A stretch of DNA of 64,000 nt from Cephalotus follicularis. Lineage: Eukaryota; Streptophyta; Magnoliopsida; Oxalidales; Cephalotaceae. The stretch lies in the NCBI GenBank assembly GCA_001972305.1, contig BDDD01001957.1, positions 434,001-498,000 of the forward strand, in the 5' to 3' direction. This document shows, in pieces, positions 1 to 10,405 of the stretch. The translations under genes were made by a program, and so were the position numbers. Below the pieces are notes generated by a model. The model did no database searches, had not been told where the DNA came from, and saw only the letters and a list, made by a program, of their open reading frames with translations. The stretch's first letter is position 1. Every line of letters starts with the position of its first letter.

Positions 1-49
1 AGATTAAGTCAAAACGACACAGTTTTGAGGCTAAAGCGTCGACGCCTTG
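1..49 (+). mobile_element. E2: LTR fragment, left of nested E1 (start outside window)
   Basis: This short segment continues at 8061 once the nested element E1 and one TSD copy are removed. It already contains one GCGTCGACGC-type motif (about 36-45), the hallmark of the E2 LTR. Its last five bases, CCTTG at 45-49, are the left TSD of E1. The E2 LTR start lies left of the window, so I cannot tell whether E2 is a solo LTR or the 3' LTR of a longer element. Confidence 0.7.
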
Positions 50-2751
50 TGTAATAACCGCAAATTCAATCCGTGTATATTGTACTTTTGATGAATAAAA
101 TATGCACTTACTTGAATTTTAATGTCTATTTGTATATGAATTGTGGTTGTGAACTCAATTGATGAAATAAACTTGAGCAACCAAAATCAGGCAAAACAGC
201 CGACTATTACAGGGTAACAGTCGACTGCTAAGTTCATGGGGAAACAGCCGACTGTCAGAGGGGAACAGTCGACTGTTTGATGCTAGGAATGAACCACTCG
301 ACTGCCAAGTGAATACAGTGGACTGGAATGGTACAGAACAGGTGTCTGTGCATGCCTGTGTGACAGAAACAAGGGGAATGCATGATGGGCAGGTGTCATG
401 CCAGACAGCAGCTACCAGAACATGCAAAAAAAAGGGATGCTTTGCATGTGCTCTGCAGACTTGCAACCTACAAACAGAAATGGGAAGAGAGAGAGGTGAG
501 AAAGAGAGGTGCATGTGAGAGAGAGAGAGAAGGAAGGGAGGGAAGGCTGAGTAATGGAGTCTGACGATTCCTAAGTTTTCTAAGCTTTATATCAGCAGTG
601 AAAGACTAATTTTGGTGATAGAAAACACTGAGGAGAAGGAATTGAAGGAGAAAAAGATTTTTCTTGGAGCTTGCATGTTAGGGTGTCCAAGGAGAGTGAA
701 GCTTTGATTTTTCCTGGTAAGTTTCCAAATCCGAACTCACTGCTTATGTGATAATGTAACTAGGAGAATGTTAGAATAACTTCTGTTAACATGATTAAGG
801 TTAGAAATTTCTAGAATTGAAAATAAATTGGTAAAGGGTTCAAGAAAAGTTGAGATTATAAGCCTCTAATTGAATTATAGTTGCTGTTATGGTTGTCAAT
901 AAGTATATGTGTTCTGATCACCTCTATACCTACCTTCTGTAACATAAAAATATGGTAATTACTGGAAGTGGAATTGAATAGTGGAGAGAAGTTGTTTGTT
1001 AATGTGAAAGAGAGACTTAATGAGCTAGTGATAAGCTACTGTTGGAGTAGTAACTGTAATCAGATAATTAGTTAACTTACTGATTAAGTGACTAAACCTT
1101 CATGCATGCATGATATAGATTAATTCTGCTGGAATTGAAGGATTGAGTTGGGGAAAGGACTTGGAACTCAAAGAGAGAGATCAATCCCAATTGATCTCAG
1201 GATAGCGTTTAAGGTAGGGGTAATGACATATTATGGAATATATATTATGCATATCATGTATGCTTAATTTTCTGTTTGATTGCATGTGTTATTGGGTTAG
1301 TAATTGAACATTGGAATGCATAACCTACTACTGCCTGCAATTTTTTGGGCAAAGCAGCCGACTGTTCTTCATGACAGTCGACTACTCAAATGAACCAGTC
1401 GACAGTTAAGAAAAAACAGTCGACTACTCAACCAAACAACCGACTGTTCTTGGAAACAGCCGACTGTTCTGGGTTAGAATTATGATACAGGCCCTGATTA
1501 GACCTTCAATTGAATGTAATTTGACCTGGCCTCCATATTGGATGACTGTGATAGTCAACCCTGGCCTTATATAATTACATTCCAGAAATTAAACAATGTG
1601 TATACTCCTTGTGAGAATTTACAAGAGTAACTAGAGTATACAATAACTTGATTGAACCTTGGATTATTGATGTGTTCATTGTTTGCTGCATATGCTACTG
1701 TTATAAGTAATGTATACTGTTTAGGGTGTTCATTAACACTACTGTCCCTTATTTTCAAATGAGTGAACCAACTAGTGCTTTAAGCACAAATATGAACTCC
1801 TTACGGTTTTCAGAATGGAAATGTATATTGTCAAAGATTATTGTTTTCCCTCCTTTGAGAGGTACTGTTACTGGACTGAATATCGTTTTCCTCCAATGAG
1901 ATGTACGATTACTGAACTGTTAAATGTTTCTAAAGAAAACAATTTATATTGTATACTATTGATATATGTAATATCACTATTGAATTGATTGAATTGCTTG
2001 TCTATGTTATTGCCGTTAGTCGAGTGTCACTGGCTACGGAGGTGGACCTATGTGCAAAGAGTTGGCTAGAGTATCCACCCAAACTGTCTGCAATGCAGAA
2101 CTTGATTGTTAAACTGCCCGCTAATGCCGGTAGTAACTGACCTGATCTATCATCTTCGGAGTGTAGGGTGATAGATAGGTGGTGCACAGTTGATGCTAGG
2201 AGTTAGAGACATGTGACACCCAAACCACTGTTCTGATTGATTGTACCCTTGCGCGGTAATCTTGCATTGTATTGTCTATGGCCACTTGGCATGGTTGCTT
2301 ATATATTGGAGTATGTAACTATGTTATTTTCAATATAAAATGTCATACATGTCGCATTTATATATTCCTTAACATGCATTATCTTCCTACTTAGCCAAGT
2401 GAGGACAACGGCTAACCCCTACAATTTCAGATTAAGCAAAGACATACGGGAGGTGCTGTTGGAGCTTTTGGAGAGTTGCTATTCTATCTTAAGGTTGTTA
2501 TTTTATGTTGATGTACTGTATTTGCATTGAATGGTTCGCACTCCGTTACTGTTGTACTTTCTTTATGTATGAGGATATTGATGGATTGAATACGCACGTA
2601 GTATGGGCTGTGTGCGGATGACTTTGTAATCCAGTTTTAAATGCTTCCGCTTACATATTGTTGAAATGTTGAATGAAATGCTGGATTATATTTATTTCTG
2701 ATATCACCATATATGCTTGTCTTTAATGGAATTGTAAGGCAGGGTGTGACA
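50..2751 (+). repeat. E1 5' LTR
   Basis: The 2.7-kb LTR starts TGTAATAACCG and ends GTGTGACA. It contains two clusters of CAGTCGACTG-like motifs (197-325 and 1355-1466), a GA-rich tract (about 488-545), a TATA-like TTTATATC at 586-593, a GTAAGT donor-like site at 717 and a CTAAC..TTTCAG acceptor-like site ending at 2430. A hairpin near 2593-2616 is shared with other LTRs. Compared with the 3' LTR it lacks about 10 bp near 2029 and differs by scattered substitutions, so the insertion is not very recent. Confidence 0.92.
586..593 (+). promoter_or_regulatory. TATA-like box of E1 LTR
   Basis: TTTATATC lies downstream of a CAGTCGACTG cluster and a GA-rich tract. A matching TTATATCA lies at the equivalent place of the E3 LTR on - (about 40001-40010). 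Transcription would start about 25-30 bp downstream. The position is inferred from sequence only. Confidence 0.4.
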
Positions 2752-2755
2752 GGCA

Positions 2756-2767
2756 TGGTATCAGAGC
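2756..2767 (+). promoter_or_regulatory. E1 primer-binding site (initiator tRNA-Met type)
   Basis: TGGTATCAGAGC begins 4 bp after the LTR terminus. It is the standard plant LTR-retrotransposon PBS complementary to the 3' end of initiator tRNA-Met, and it primes minus-strand cDNA synthesis. Confidence 0.93.
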
Positions 2768-2856
2768 ATATTCCATATATGCTAGCTGGGATAAGTTTCT
2801 CAAAAATTAAGTGAAATTGTTTCCTAATGATTATATCATTCCATATAGGAAACCGA

Positions 2857-3960
2857 ATGGACCTACGAAGAGGAAGAAGAAGAAGGCGTAGAGGTGACGA
2901 AGGAGTCAATGCACCGCAAGTGCACAAACATAATCCACCAGTGAATGAAGGAGTGAATGTACCTCCAGCGCAAGACGAGAAGAGTCACTTTGACCGCATG
3001 GCTGACCTCTTTCAACAATAGATGCAAGCTAATGCGGCAAACATGGAACAGATTCGGCAAATGTACGAGGCTAACCGGGCCTATCATCAGGCTCCTGATG
3101 TCACGCCCCGAATCGTGGGATTGGGCCCCACGATTCGACACGTGGCATTCCGTACAATGATCATCATAATTAAGCGTGAAATTTAAAACTATTGCAGGCT
3201 TGGGCTGGATTCCCTATTTGGCCTTTCCTTCTTCAATTGAGCCATTTGCATAATGCTATATTAATTTTGGCCCAAATAAGAAAAACAATTCTTAAGCCCA
3301 TGATCATAATTTATATCACATTAAGGCCCAAATAAATTCATAATAAATTCGGGTCCAGCCCAAAAAGTGGGAAAATAATTACAAGGCCCAATAAATATAT
3401 TTTATAATATTTAGGGCTCTTACACCTGAAGCTTGTCATACCGGTGGATTTGACCGAGATCTGGAGCGGTTCATGAGACAGAATCCTCCGACATTCAATG
3501 GTGAGCTGAATGCTACTGTGGCCAAACAATGGATTAGGGACTTGGAGAAGATATTTGCTGCCCTAGAGTGTACCGATGAGCAGAAACTCAACTTTGTTGT
3601 ATACCGCTTATGGGGTGAGGCTACGTATTGGTCAGAAAGGACTGAAGCAAAATGGAAACCTCGTGGACTTGATAGGACTTGGGACAGATTTCAGTCTGAG
3701 TTCCTAGAAGCTTATGTGCCACAGATAGAGCGTGACCGAAGGGAGACCGAACTGATGGAGTTACGTCATGGAGACATGACAGTAGCTCAGTACCATACCA
3801 GATTTGTGGAGCTGGCAAGACATACACCTTATCTTATGGAGGGTGAATCACGGATGATTCGAAGGTTCCTAAAAGGCCTTCGACCTGACATCATATCTAA
3901 ACTGTTGATGTTGCAGTTGACCTCTTTTGTAGATGTTGCTGAGAGGGCGATAATTCTAGA
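2857..3960 (+). pseudogene. gag: E1 gag (capsid polyprotein), broken
   Basis: The start is set at MDLRRGRR because the same N-terminus opens gag in E3 (minus strand, 45060). The frame meets a TAG at 3019-3021 and continues as an Asn/Met-rich segment. It is then split by a 326-bp solo LTR (3099-3424 plus TSD) and resumes at 3430. The Ty3-type capsid domain spans about 3470-3940 and includes the motifs MRQNPPTFNGE and LRPDI. Around 3960 it jumps directly to sequence that in E3 lies after the protease active site, so both CCHC zinc knuckles and the protease DSG-type site are deleted. A microhomology such as TTCTAGA at the junction suggests an end-joining deletion. Confidence 0.88.
3099..3424 (-). 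mobile_element. 326-bp solo LTR inside E1 gag
   Basis: On + it reads TGTCACGCCCC...CTCTTACA and is flanked by the 5-bp TSD CCTGA (3094-3098 and 3425-3429). By analogy with the other LTRs here, whose 3' ends read GGGTGTGACA, the LTR sense is probably minus. An 11-bp perfect inverted repeat (3109-3119 with 3127-3137) forms a tight hairpin just inside the terminus. No internal coding sequence is present. It is either a solo LTR or an LTR of a very small (TRIM-like) family. Confidence 0.85.
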
Positions 3961-5485
3961 TTACCTTATGTACTGGAGGTGAGTACTCCTGCGGGTACTT
4001 GTCTTCTATCTGACACCATAATGAAAGATTGTGAGATCATGGTAGCTGGAATCCAATTATTTGCTGACTTGATAGTGTTACCTATCCGGGATTTCAATGT
4101 GATCTTGGGGATGAACTGGTTGTATGCTCATCATGCTTGTGTCGACTGCTACAACAAGATGATGACATTTCACCTTCAGGATGGGATTGAGTGCAAGTTT
4201 ATCGGGGAGAAGAATGTTTCTGCTCCGATCATTTCATATACTCGAGCACAGAAGTATCTCAGGCAAGGATGTGAAGGCTATTTGGCGTATGTGATTGATC
4301 ATATGAAAGGTACGCCCAGTATTGAACAAGTGCCTGTTGTGTGTGAATTTCCTGATGTATTTCCAGATGAACTCACTTCGCTGCCACCGGAGAGAGATAT
4401 AGAGTTCAGTATTGAACTATTACCGGGGATTGCTCCGATATCCAAGGCTCCGTACCGAATGGCTCCTGCTGAACTGAAGGAGTTGAAGGCTCAATTACAG
4501 GATTACCTTGACAAGGGCTTTATCAGACCGAGTGTATCACCGTGGGGAGCACCGAACTGTTTGTAAAGAAGAAGGATGGATCAATGCGGTTATGCATTGA
4601 TTACAGGCTGCTAAATTAGGTAACGGTGAAGAACAAGTATCATCTGCCACTTATTGAGGAGTTGTTCGACCAATTGAAAGGCTCAACTGTATTCTCCAAA
4701 CTTAACCTAAGAACAGGTTATCATCAGTTGAGGATCCGAGAAGGTGATGTGAAAAAGACCGCATTTCGAACCAGATATGGGCACTGTGAATTTCTGATAC
4801 TGCCATTTGGTTTGACAAATGCTCCTGCAGCCTTTATGTGACTGATGAAGAAAGTGTTCCAACCTCATCTTGACCAGTTTGTCGTCATATTCCTAGACGA
4901 CATCCTGATTTATTCGAAGAGCATTGAGGAACACTTGCAGCACTTGAGAATTGTATTGCAGACACTACGGGAGGAACAACTATACGCCAAATTCAGCAAG
5001 TACGAATTTTGGTTGGATCATGTGACTTTCCTAGGCCACATAGTCTCGAGTGAAGGATTGTCGGTGGATCCTTCGAAGATAGAAAGTATTGTTGATTGGC
5101 CCCAACCAAGGAACGTTGCTGAGGTTCGTAGTTTCTTGGGATTGACTAGCTACTACCGAAGGTTCATCAAAGGGTTTTCGAAGCTTGCTGCACCATTGAC
5201 ACAATTGACTCAGAAGAAGTCAAGTTTTGTGTGGGATGATTCTTGTGAGGCAAGTTTCCAAGAGTTAAAGAGTCGGTTAATTTCGGCTCCAGTATTGGCA
5301 CTACCGGAGGGCAATGAGGGTTTCACTGTCTATACTGATGCTTCTGGGAAGGGATTGGGATGCGTTCTTATGCAACATGGTAGGGTGATTGCATATGCAT
5401 CAAGGAAGTTAAAGCCATACGAGGAAAATTATCCCGTACACGATCTTGAGTTGGCAGCCATAGTGTTTGCTTTGCAGAAATGGAA
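3961..5485 (+). pseudogene. pol: E1 pol remnant: protease C-terminus, RT, partial RNase H
   Basis: The segment 3979-4566 carries the post-protease linker and the N-terminus of reverse transcriptase. A frameshift near 4557-4566 leads into RT at about 4566-5100, with stops at 4617 (TAG) and 4839 (TGA). The RT active-site motif FLDD is present near 4890-4901, followed by the connection region. RNase H begins with YTDAS (about 5332-5346) and shows DLELAA (about 5443-5460). The reading frame then breaks off at ALQKWK and fuses to LTR sequence at 5486. Half of RNase H, all of integrase and the chromodomain are gone, so the protein cannot be functional. Confidence 0.9.
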
Positions 5486-8055
5486 GCAAAACAGCCGACT
5501 GTTACAGGGTAACAGTCAACTGCCTAGTTCATGGGGAAACAGCCGACTGTCATAGGGGAATAGTTGACTGTTTGATACTAGGAATGAACCAGTCGACTGC
5601 CAAGTGAATACAGTCTACTGGAATGGTACAGAACATGTGTCTGTGCATGCCTGTGTGACAGAAGCAAGGGGAATGCATGATGGGCAGGTGTCATACAAGA
5701 CAGCAGCTACGAGAACATCCAAAAAAAATGGGATGCTTTGCATGTACTCTGCAGACCTGCAACCTACAAACAGAAATGGGAAGAGAGAAAGGTGAGAAAG
5801 AGAGGTGCATGTGAGAGAGAGAGAAGGAAGGGAGGGAAGGCTGAGTAATGGAGTCTGACGATTCCTAAGTTTTCTAAGCTTTATATCAGCTGTGAAAGAC
5901 TGATTTTGGTGATAGAAAACACTGAGGAGAAGGAATTGAAGGAGAAAAAGATTTTTCTTGGAGCTTGCATGTTAGGGTGTCCAAGGAGAGTGAAGCTTTG
6001 ATTTTTCCTGGTAAGTTTCCAAATCCGAACTCACTGCTAATGTGATAATGTAACTAGGATAATGTTAGAATAACTTCTGTTAACATGATTAAGGTTAGAA
6101 ATTTCTAGAATTGAAAAGAAATTGGTAAAGGGTTCAAGAAAAATTGAGATTATAAGCCTCTAATTGAACTATAGTTGCTGTTATGGTTGTCAATAAGTAT
6201 ATGTGTTCTAATCACCTCTATACCTACCTTCTGTAACATGCAAACATGGTAATTACTGGAAGTGGAATTGAATAGTGGAGAGAAGTTGTTTGTTAATGTG
6301 AAAGAGAGACTTAATGAGCTAGTGATAAGCTACTGTTGGAGTAGTAACTGTAATCAGATAAATAGTTAACTTACTGATTAAGTGACTGAACCTTCATGCA
6401 TGCATGATATAGATTAATTCTGCTGGAATTGAAGGATTGAGTTGGGGAAAGGACTTGGAACTCAAAGAGAGAGATCAATCCCAATTGATCTCCGGATAAC
6501 GTTTAAGGTAGGGGTAATGATATATTATGGAAGATATATTATGCATATCATGTATGCTTAATTTTCTGTTTGATTGCATGTGTTATTGGGTTAGTAATTG
6601 AACATTGGAATGCATAACCTACTACTGCCTGCCATTTTTTGGGCAAAGCAGTCGACTGTTCTTCATGACAGTCGACTACTCAAATGAACCAGTCGACTGT
6701 TAAGAACAAACAGTTTACTACTCAACCAAACAGCCGACTGTTCTTGGAAACAGCCAACTGTTCTGGGTTAGAATTATGATACAGGCCCTGAGTAGACCTT
6801 CGATTGAATGTAATTTGACCTGGCCCCCATATTGGATGACTGTGATAGTCAACCCCGACCTTATATAATTACATTCCAGAAATTAAACAATGTGTATACT
6901 CCTTGTGAAAATTTACAATAGTAACTAGAGTATACAATAACTTGATTGAACCTTGGATTATTGTTGTGCTTATTGTTTGCTGCATATGCTACTGTTATAA
7001 GTAATGTATACTGTTTAGGGTGTTCATTAACACTACTGTCCCTTATTTTCAAATGAGTGAACCAACTAGTGCTTTAAGCACAAATATGAACTCCTTACGG
7101 TTTTCAAAATGGAAATGTATATTGTCAAAGATTACTGTTTTCCCTCCTTTGAGAGGTACTGTTACTGGACTGAATATCGTTTTCCTCCTATGATATGTAC
7201 GATTACTGAACTGTTAAATGTTTCTAAAGAAAACAATTTATATTGTATACTATTGATATATGTAATATCACTATTGAATTGATTGAATTGCTTGTCTATG
7301 TTATTGCCGTTAGTCGAGTGATAGGAGACATCACTGGCTACGGAGGTGGTCCTATGTTCCAGGAGTTGGCTAGAGTATCCACCCAAACTGTCTGCAATGC
7401 AGAACTTGATTGTTAAACTGCCCGCTAATGCCGGTAGTAACTGACCTGATCTATCATCTTCGGAGTGTAGGGTGATAGGTAGGTGGCGCACAGTTGGTGC
7501 TAGGAGTTAGCGACATGTGACACCCAAACCACTATTCTGATTGATTGTACCCTTGTGCTGTATTCTTGCATTGTATTGTCTATGGCCACTTGGCATGGTT
7601 GCTTATATATTGGAATACATAACTATGTTATTTTCAATATAAAATGTCATACATATTGCATTTATATATTCCTTAACATGCATTATCTTCCTACTTAGCC
7701 AAGTGAGGACAACGACTAACCCCTACAATTTCAGATTAACCAAAGACGTACGGGAGGTGCTGTTGGAGCTTTTGGAGAGTGTCTATTCTATCTTAAGGTT
7801 GTTATTTTATGTTGATGTACTGTATTTGTATTGAACGGTTCGCACTCCGTTACTGTTGTACTTTCTTTATGTATGAGGATATTGATGGATTGAATACGCA
7901 CGTAGTATGGGCTGCGTGCGGATGACTTTGTAATCCAGTTTTAAATGCCTCCGCTTACATATTGTTGAAATGTTGAATGAAATGTTGGATTATATTTATT
8001 TCTAATATCACCATATATGCTTGTCTTTAATGGAATTGTAAGGCGGGGTGTGACA
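5486..8055 (+). repeat. E1 3' LTR, missing its first ~140 bp
   Basis: It matches 5' LTR positions 191-2751. The missing LTR start and the adjacent pol 3' half were removed in one deletion, since RNase H sequence abuts GCAAAACAGCCGACTG directly. It ends GTGTGACA at 8055, followed by the TSD CCTTG. It keeps the motif clusters (5493-5630 and about 6646-6760), the GTAAGT site at 6011, the TTTCAG acceptor-like site ending at 7734 and the hairpin at 7897-7920. Confidence 0.92.
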
Positions 8056-8060
8056 CCTTG

Positions 8061-9873
8061 AGTAGAGCATCGATTCCTAAGTAATTAAAACGCGCGCTTA
8101 ATTCAAACATATAAGCGTCGATGCCTGCATGTAAACGTCAACGCTTCGCGTCGTTGTTCTGGTATACATAAACAGCAGATAGACGTGGCGCATGGAGGCA
8201 TATTCGTGCCACTCTTCAGGCGCCTTCACATGCGTTTTATGAAGTACCAGAAATGAAAAGAGGTAGATAGGATTGGGATTCTGAGCATGCATGAACTGGG
8301 AGAAGGAAGATAGGGATACCTGTTGCATCAGGTGTGCATGAGAGAGAGAGAGATGAGTTGTTAGGTGCATACAAGTGAAACAAAATGAAATCTGCATAAA
8401 AGTCGACTCCTCTCACCCCTCTCATCTGTTACTGAAAGCCAGAGGATTTAGTGACACTATGAGTGACAAAGGAGAGCAGAAAAGATAGAGAGAGAAAGCT
8501 CAAACTCCATTATTGAGCAAGGGAGAACTTGGAACTTGGACAACGACTGTGGAGCGAACCAGGGAGCTTTCAGGCCGAACCTGGGGGCTCAATGTGACTG
8601 ACTGGATACTAAAAGAGGTGGACTTTCGGCTTCTAACTTGAGGCTAGAGGTAGGGGAAGCCATAATTATATTTTGTGTTCAATATTTGGTGTGTGTTCAG
8701 TGATGTTTATGCATAGATTGCATGGCCTCTTGAACTGCTTTTGATCACTAAAAGGATGCCATGTTGTACTGGATGTGTAATATGATGTTGCATGTCGGTT
8801 TTCTGGGCTTTATACATGTTGGATTGCATGTTATTGTGGTGAAATTGTTACTGGTTTGTCATGTCACGAGGAAGAAGATGACTGACGCTAGAAACCGTCG
8901 GCGCCTTTGGTAAGCGTCGACGCTTTGTACTGTGAACTGCGTTTTATTTACTGAATGCGTTTTAAACGTCGACGCCTATGGGAGGAGACATCGACACCTA
9001 GGCATTGGAAAGCGCTGACGCTATGGGACCGAACGTTGATGCTTATAGGACATAGGCGTCGACGCATAAGGAAAAACGTCGATGCTTCAGAGTCCTGTTT
9101 GGACAATATTTACGATTTTGACACCCGACAACGCCGATTTCGTTTAAGATGCATTCGAGCATTTGTATGCATTGCATATGTACTGTTTACTGCCTGTTTA
9201 CTGACTGTTTATAAATTGATTATGATTTCTAAGTATTGTTACATTAGAAATGCGTATATGAGTTGAAAACTACTATGTTGAGTACGAAAATATAAAATGA
9301 GTATTGTTATATTTTCGAACATACTAGGAAAGCAATTTCCACTACTGAAATGGTTTAAAGTATTTTCTAACTAATGGAAATACATATTTCAAATGTCTGT
9401 GACTTTTGAAAACATTTTTGGAAATGAATTGCCTGTTTTTGATTTAACGATCACTACTGTACTGTTACTGTATTGTTTATTGTGCCTATTCACTATGTTT
9501 ACTCTGTGAATTTTACTGTGTTTGTGCTTGAGCCGTACTAGTTGCATGGCAGGGACTGCCAGTGTTGACTAGTGGCAGGGTTGACCTAGGGGCTAGGAGT
9601 TGGCTGGGTAACTCACTGTACTGTACTGTTGGCTTGCTTGGTCGCCTGGAGAAGGGATCGAAGTGAGAGTGCAACATGGGGCTAGGAGTTGGCAGTGTTG
9701 TCCATACTGACTGCCTGTTTGTGATCCCTTTGTGGACTTACTGTACTGTTACTGGTCCTATTTGGACAATACTGTGCATGTTGATGTAGCCCTGGCCGGG
9801 CTACTACTGTACTGTTATTGCATACATATATTTTTCATATATATGTCCCTACTAATATTTTACTATATCGTTA

Positions 9874-9926
<53 letters not shown>

Positions 9927-10405
9927 CTGTACTTCATCATCTACACATACATTACATGACATGCATTTAATGTTGATCCCAACTGCTCTTATGACTTAAC
10001 CGAGTGAGGACAAAGGCTAACCCCCTACTTTACAGATTGATGCGGTGGACCGGCTTTGGGAGTCAGCATGGATGAAGTACAAGTTTTTCATAATGTTTTA
10101 CTCGGGGTTATGTCCCATTGAGTGTTGTGTACCATATTTTTCGGTTTACTAGACTTTTGATGTTACTGAATAATGTATTATGGACCACACTCCGTTTTGT
10201 GGGCTTTTAACTATGACATATATGTATTGGGTAGCGTGCAGTATGGGATGCACGTTACGTATTTTTCAGCTTATGAGTTTTAATGCTTCCGTAACTGATA
10301 TCTTGTTTGAAAAGTTTAAATTTTATGGTTTTTGCATAAGTTGAATCTTAAATGTTAATTGTCTTTACCACTTTTATGTGTGTTAATCGAAAGCGAGGTG
10401 TGATA
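8061..10405 (+). mobile_element. E2: LTR, right part
   Basis: This is non-coding, with the same architecture as the E1 LTR. It has GCGTCGACGC-type motif clusters (8115-8155 and 8895-9090), a GA-rich tract (8341-8352), and a segment AGTGAGGACAAAGGCTAACC..TTTACAG near 10003-10035. A hairpin lies at 10234-10255 and the end reads GAGGTGTGATA (probably TGTGACA with C to T). It abuts Tat gag coding sequence at 10406. Small ORFs in it are not coding; one is only an (IY)n reading of the AT repeat. The class (chromovirus LTR) is inferred from resemblance of the 3' part to E1. Confidence 0.75.
9877..9924. repeat. (AT)n microsatellite, 48 bp
   Basis: A perfect AT dinucleotide run inside the E2 LTR. It is probably length-polymorphic. 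Confidence 0.97.

Larger units (their letters stand above)
50..8055 (+). mobile_element. E1: Ty3/gypsy chromovirus (Tekay-type), internally deleted
   Basis: E1 has two direct long repeats (50-2751 and 5486-8055), a tRNA-iMet type primer-binding site just inside the first, and gag/pol remnants between them. The 5-bp TSD CCTTG is at 45-49 and 8056-8060. Both ends read TG..CA at the outer termini. The internal part is only about 2.7 kb. The gag C-terminus with protease active site, and everything from mid RNase H to the first ~140 bp of the 3' LTR, are missing. The pol remnant closely resembles E3 on the other strand, which retains a chromodomain-like C-terminus, hence the Tekay-type call. It is inserted in E2. 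It is not autonomous. Confidence 0.92.

Noticed and set aside
8098-8425. Minus-strand ORFs of 99 and 62 codons
   Set aside because: They lie in the E2 LTR and owe their length to a GA/CT-rich tract.
9732-9959. ORF encoding an (IY)n stretch
   Set aside because: It simply translates the AT microsatellite in the E2 LTR.
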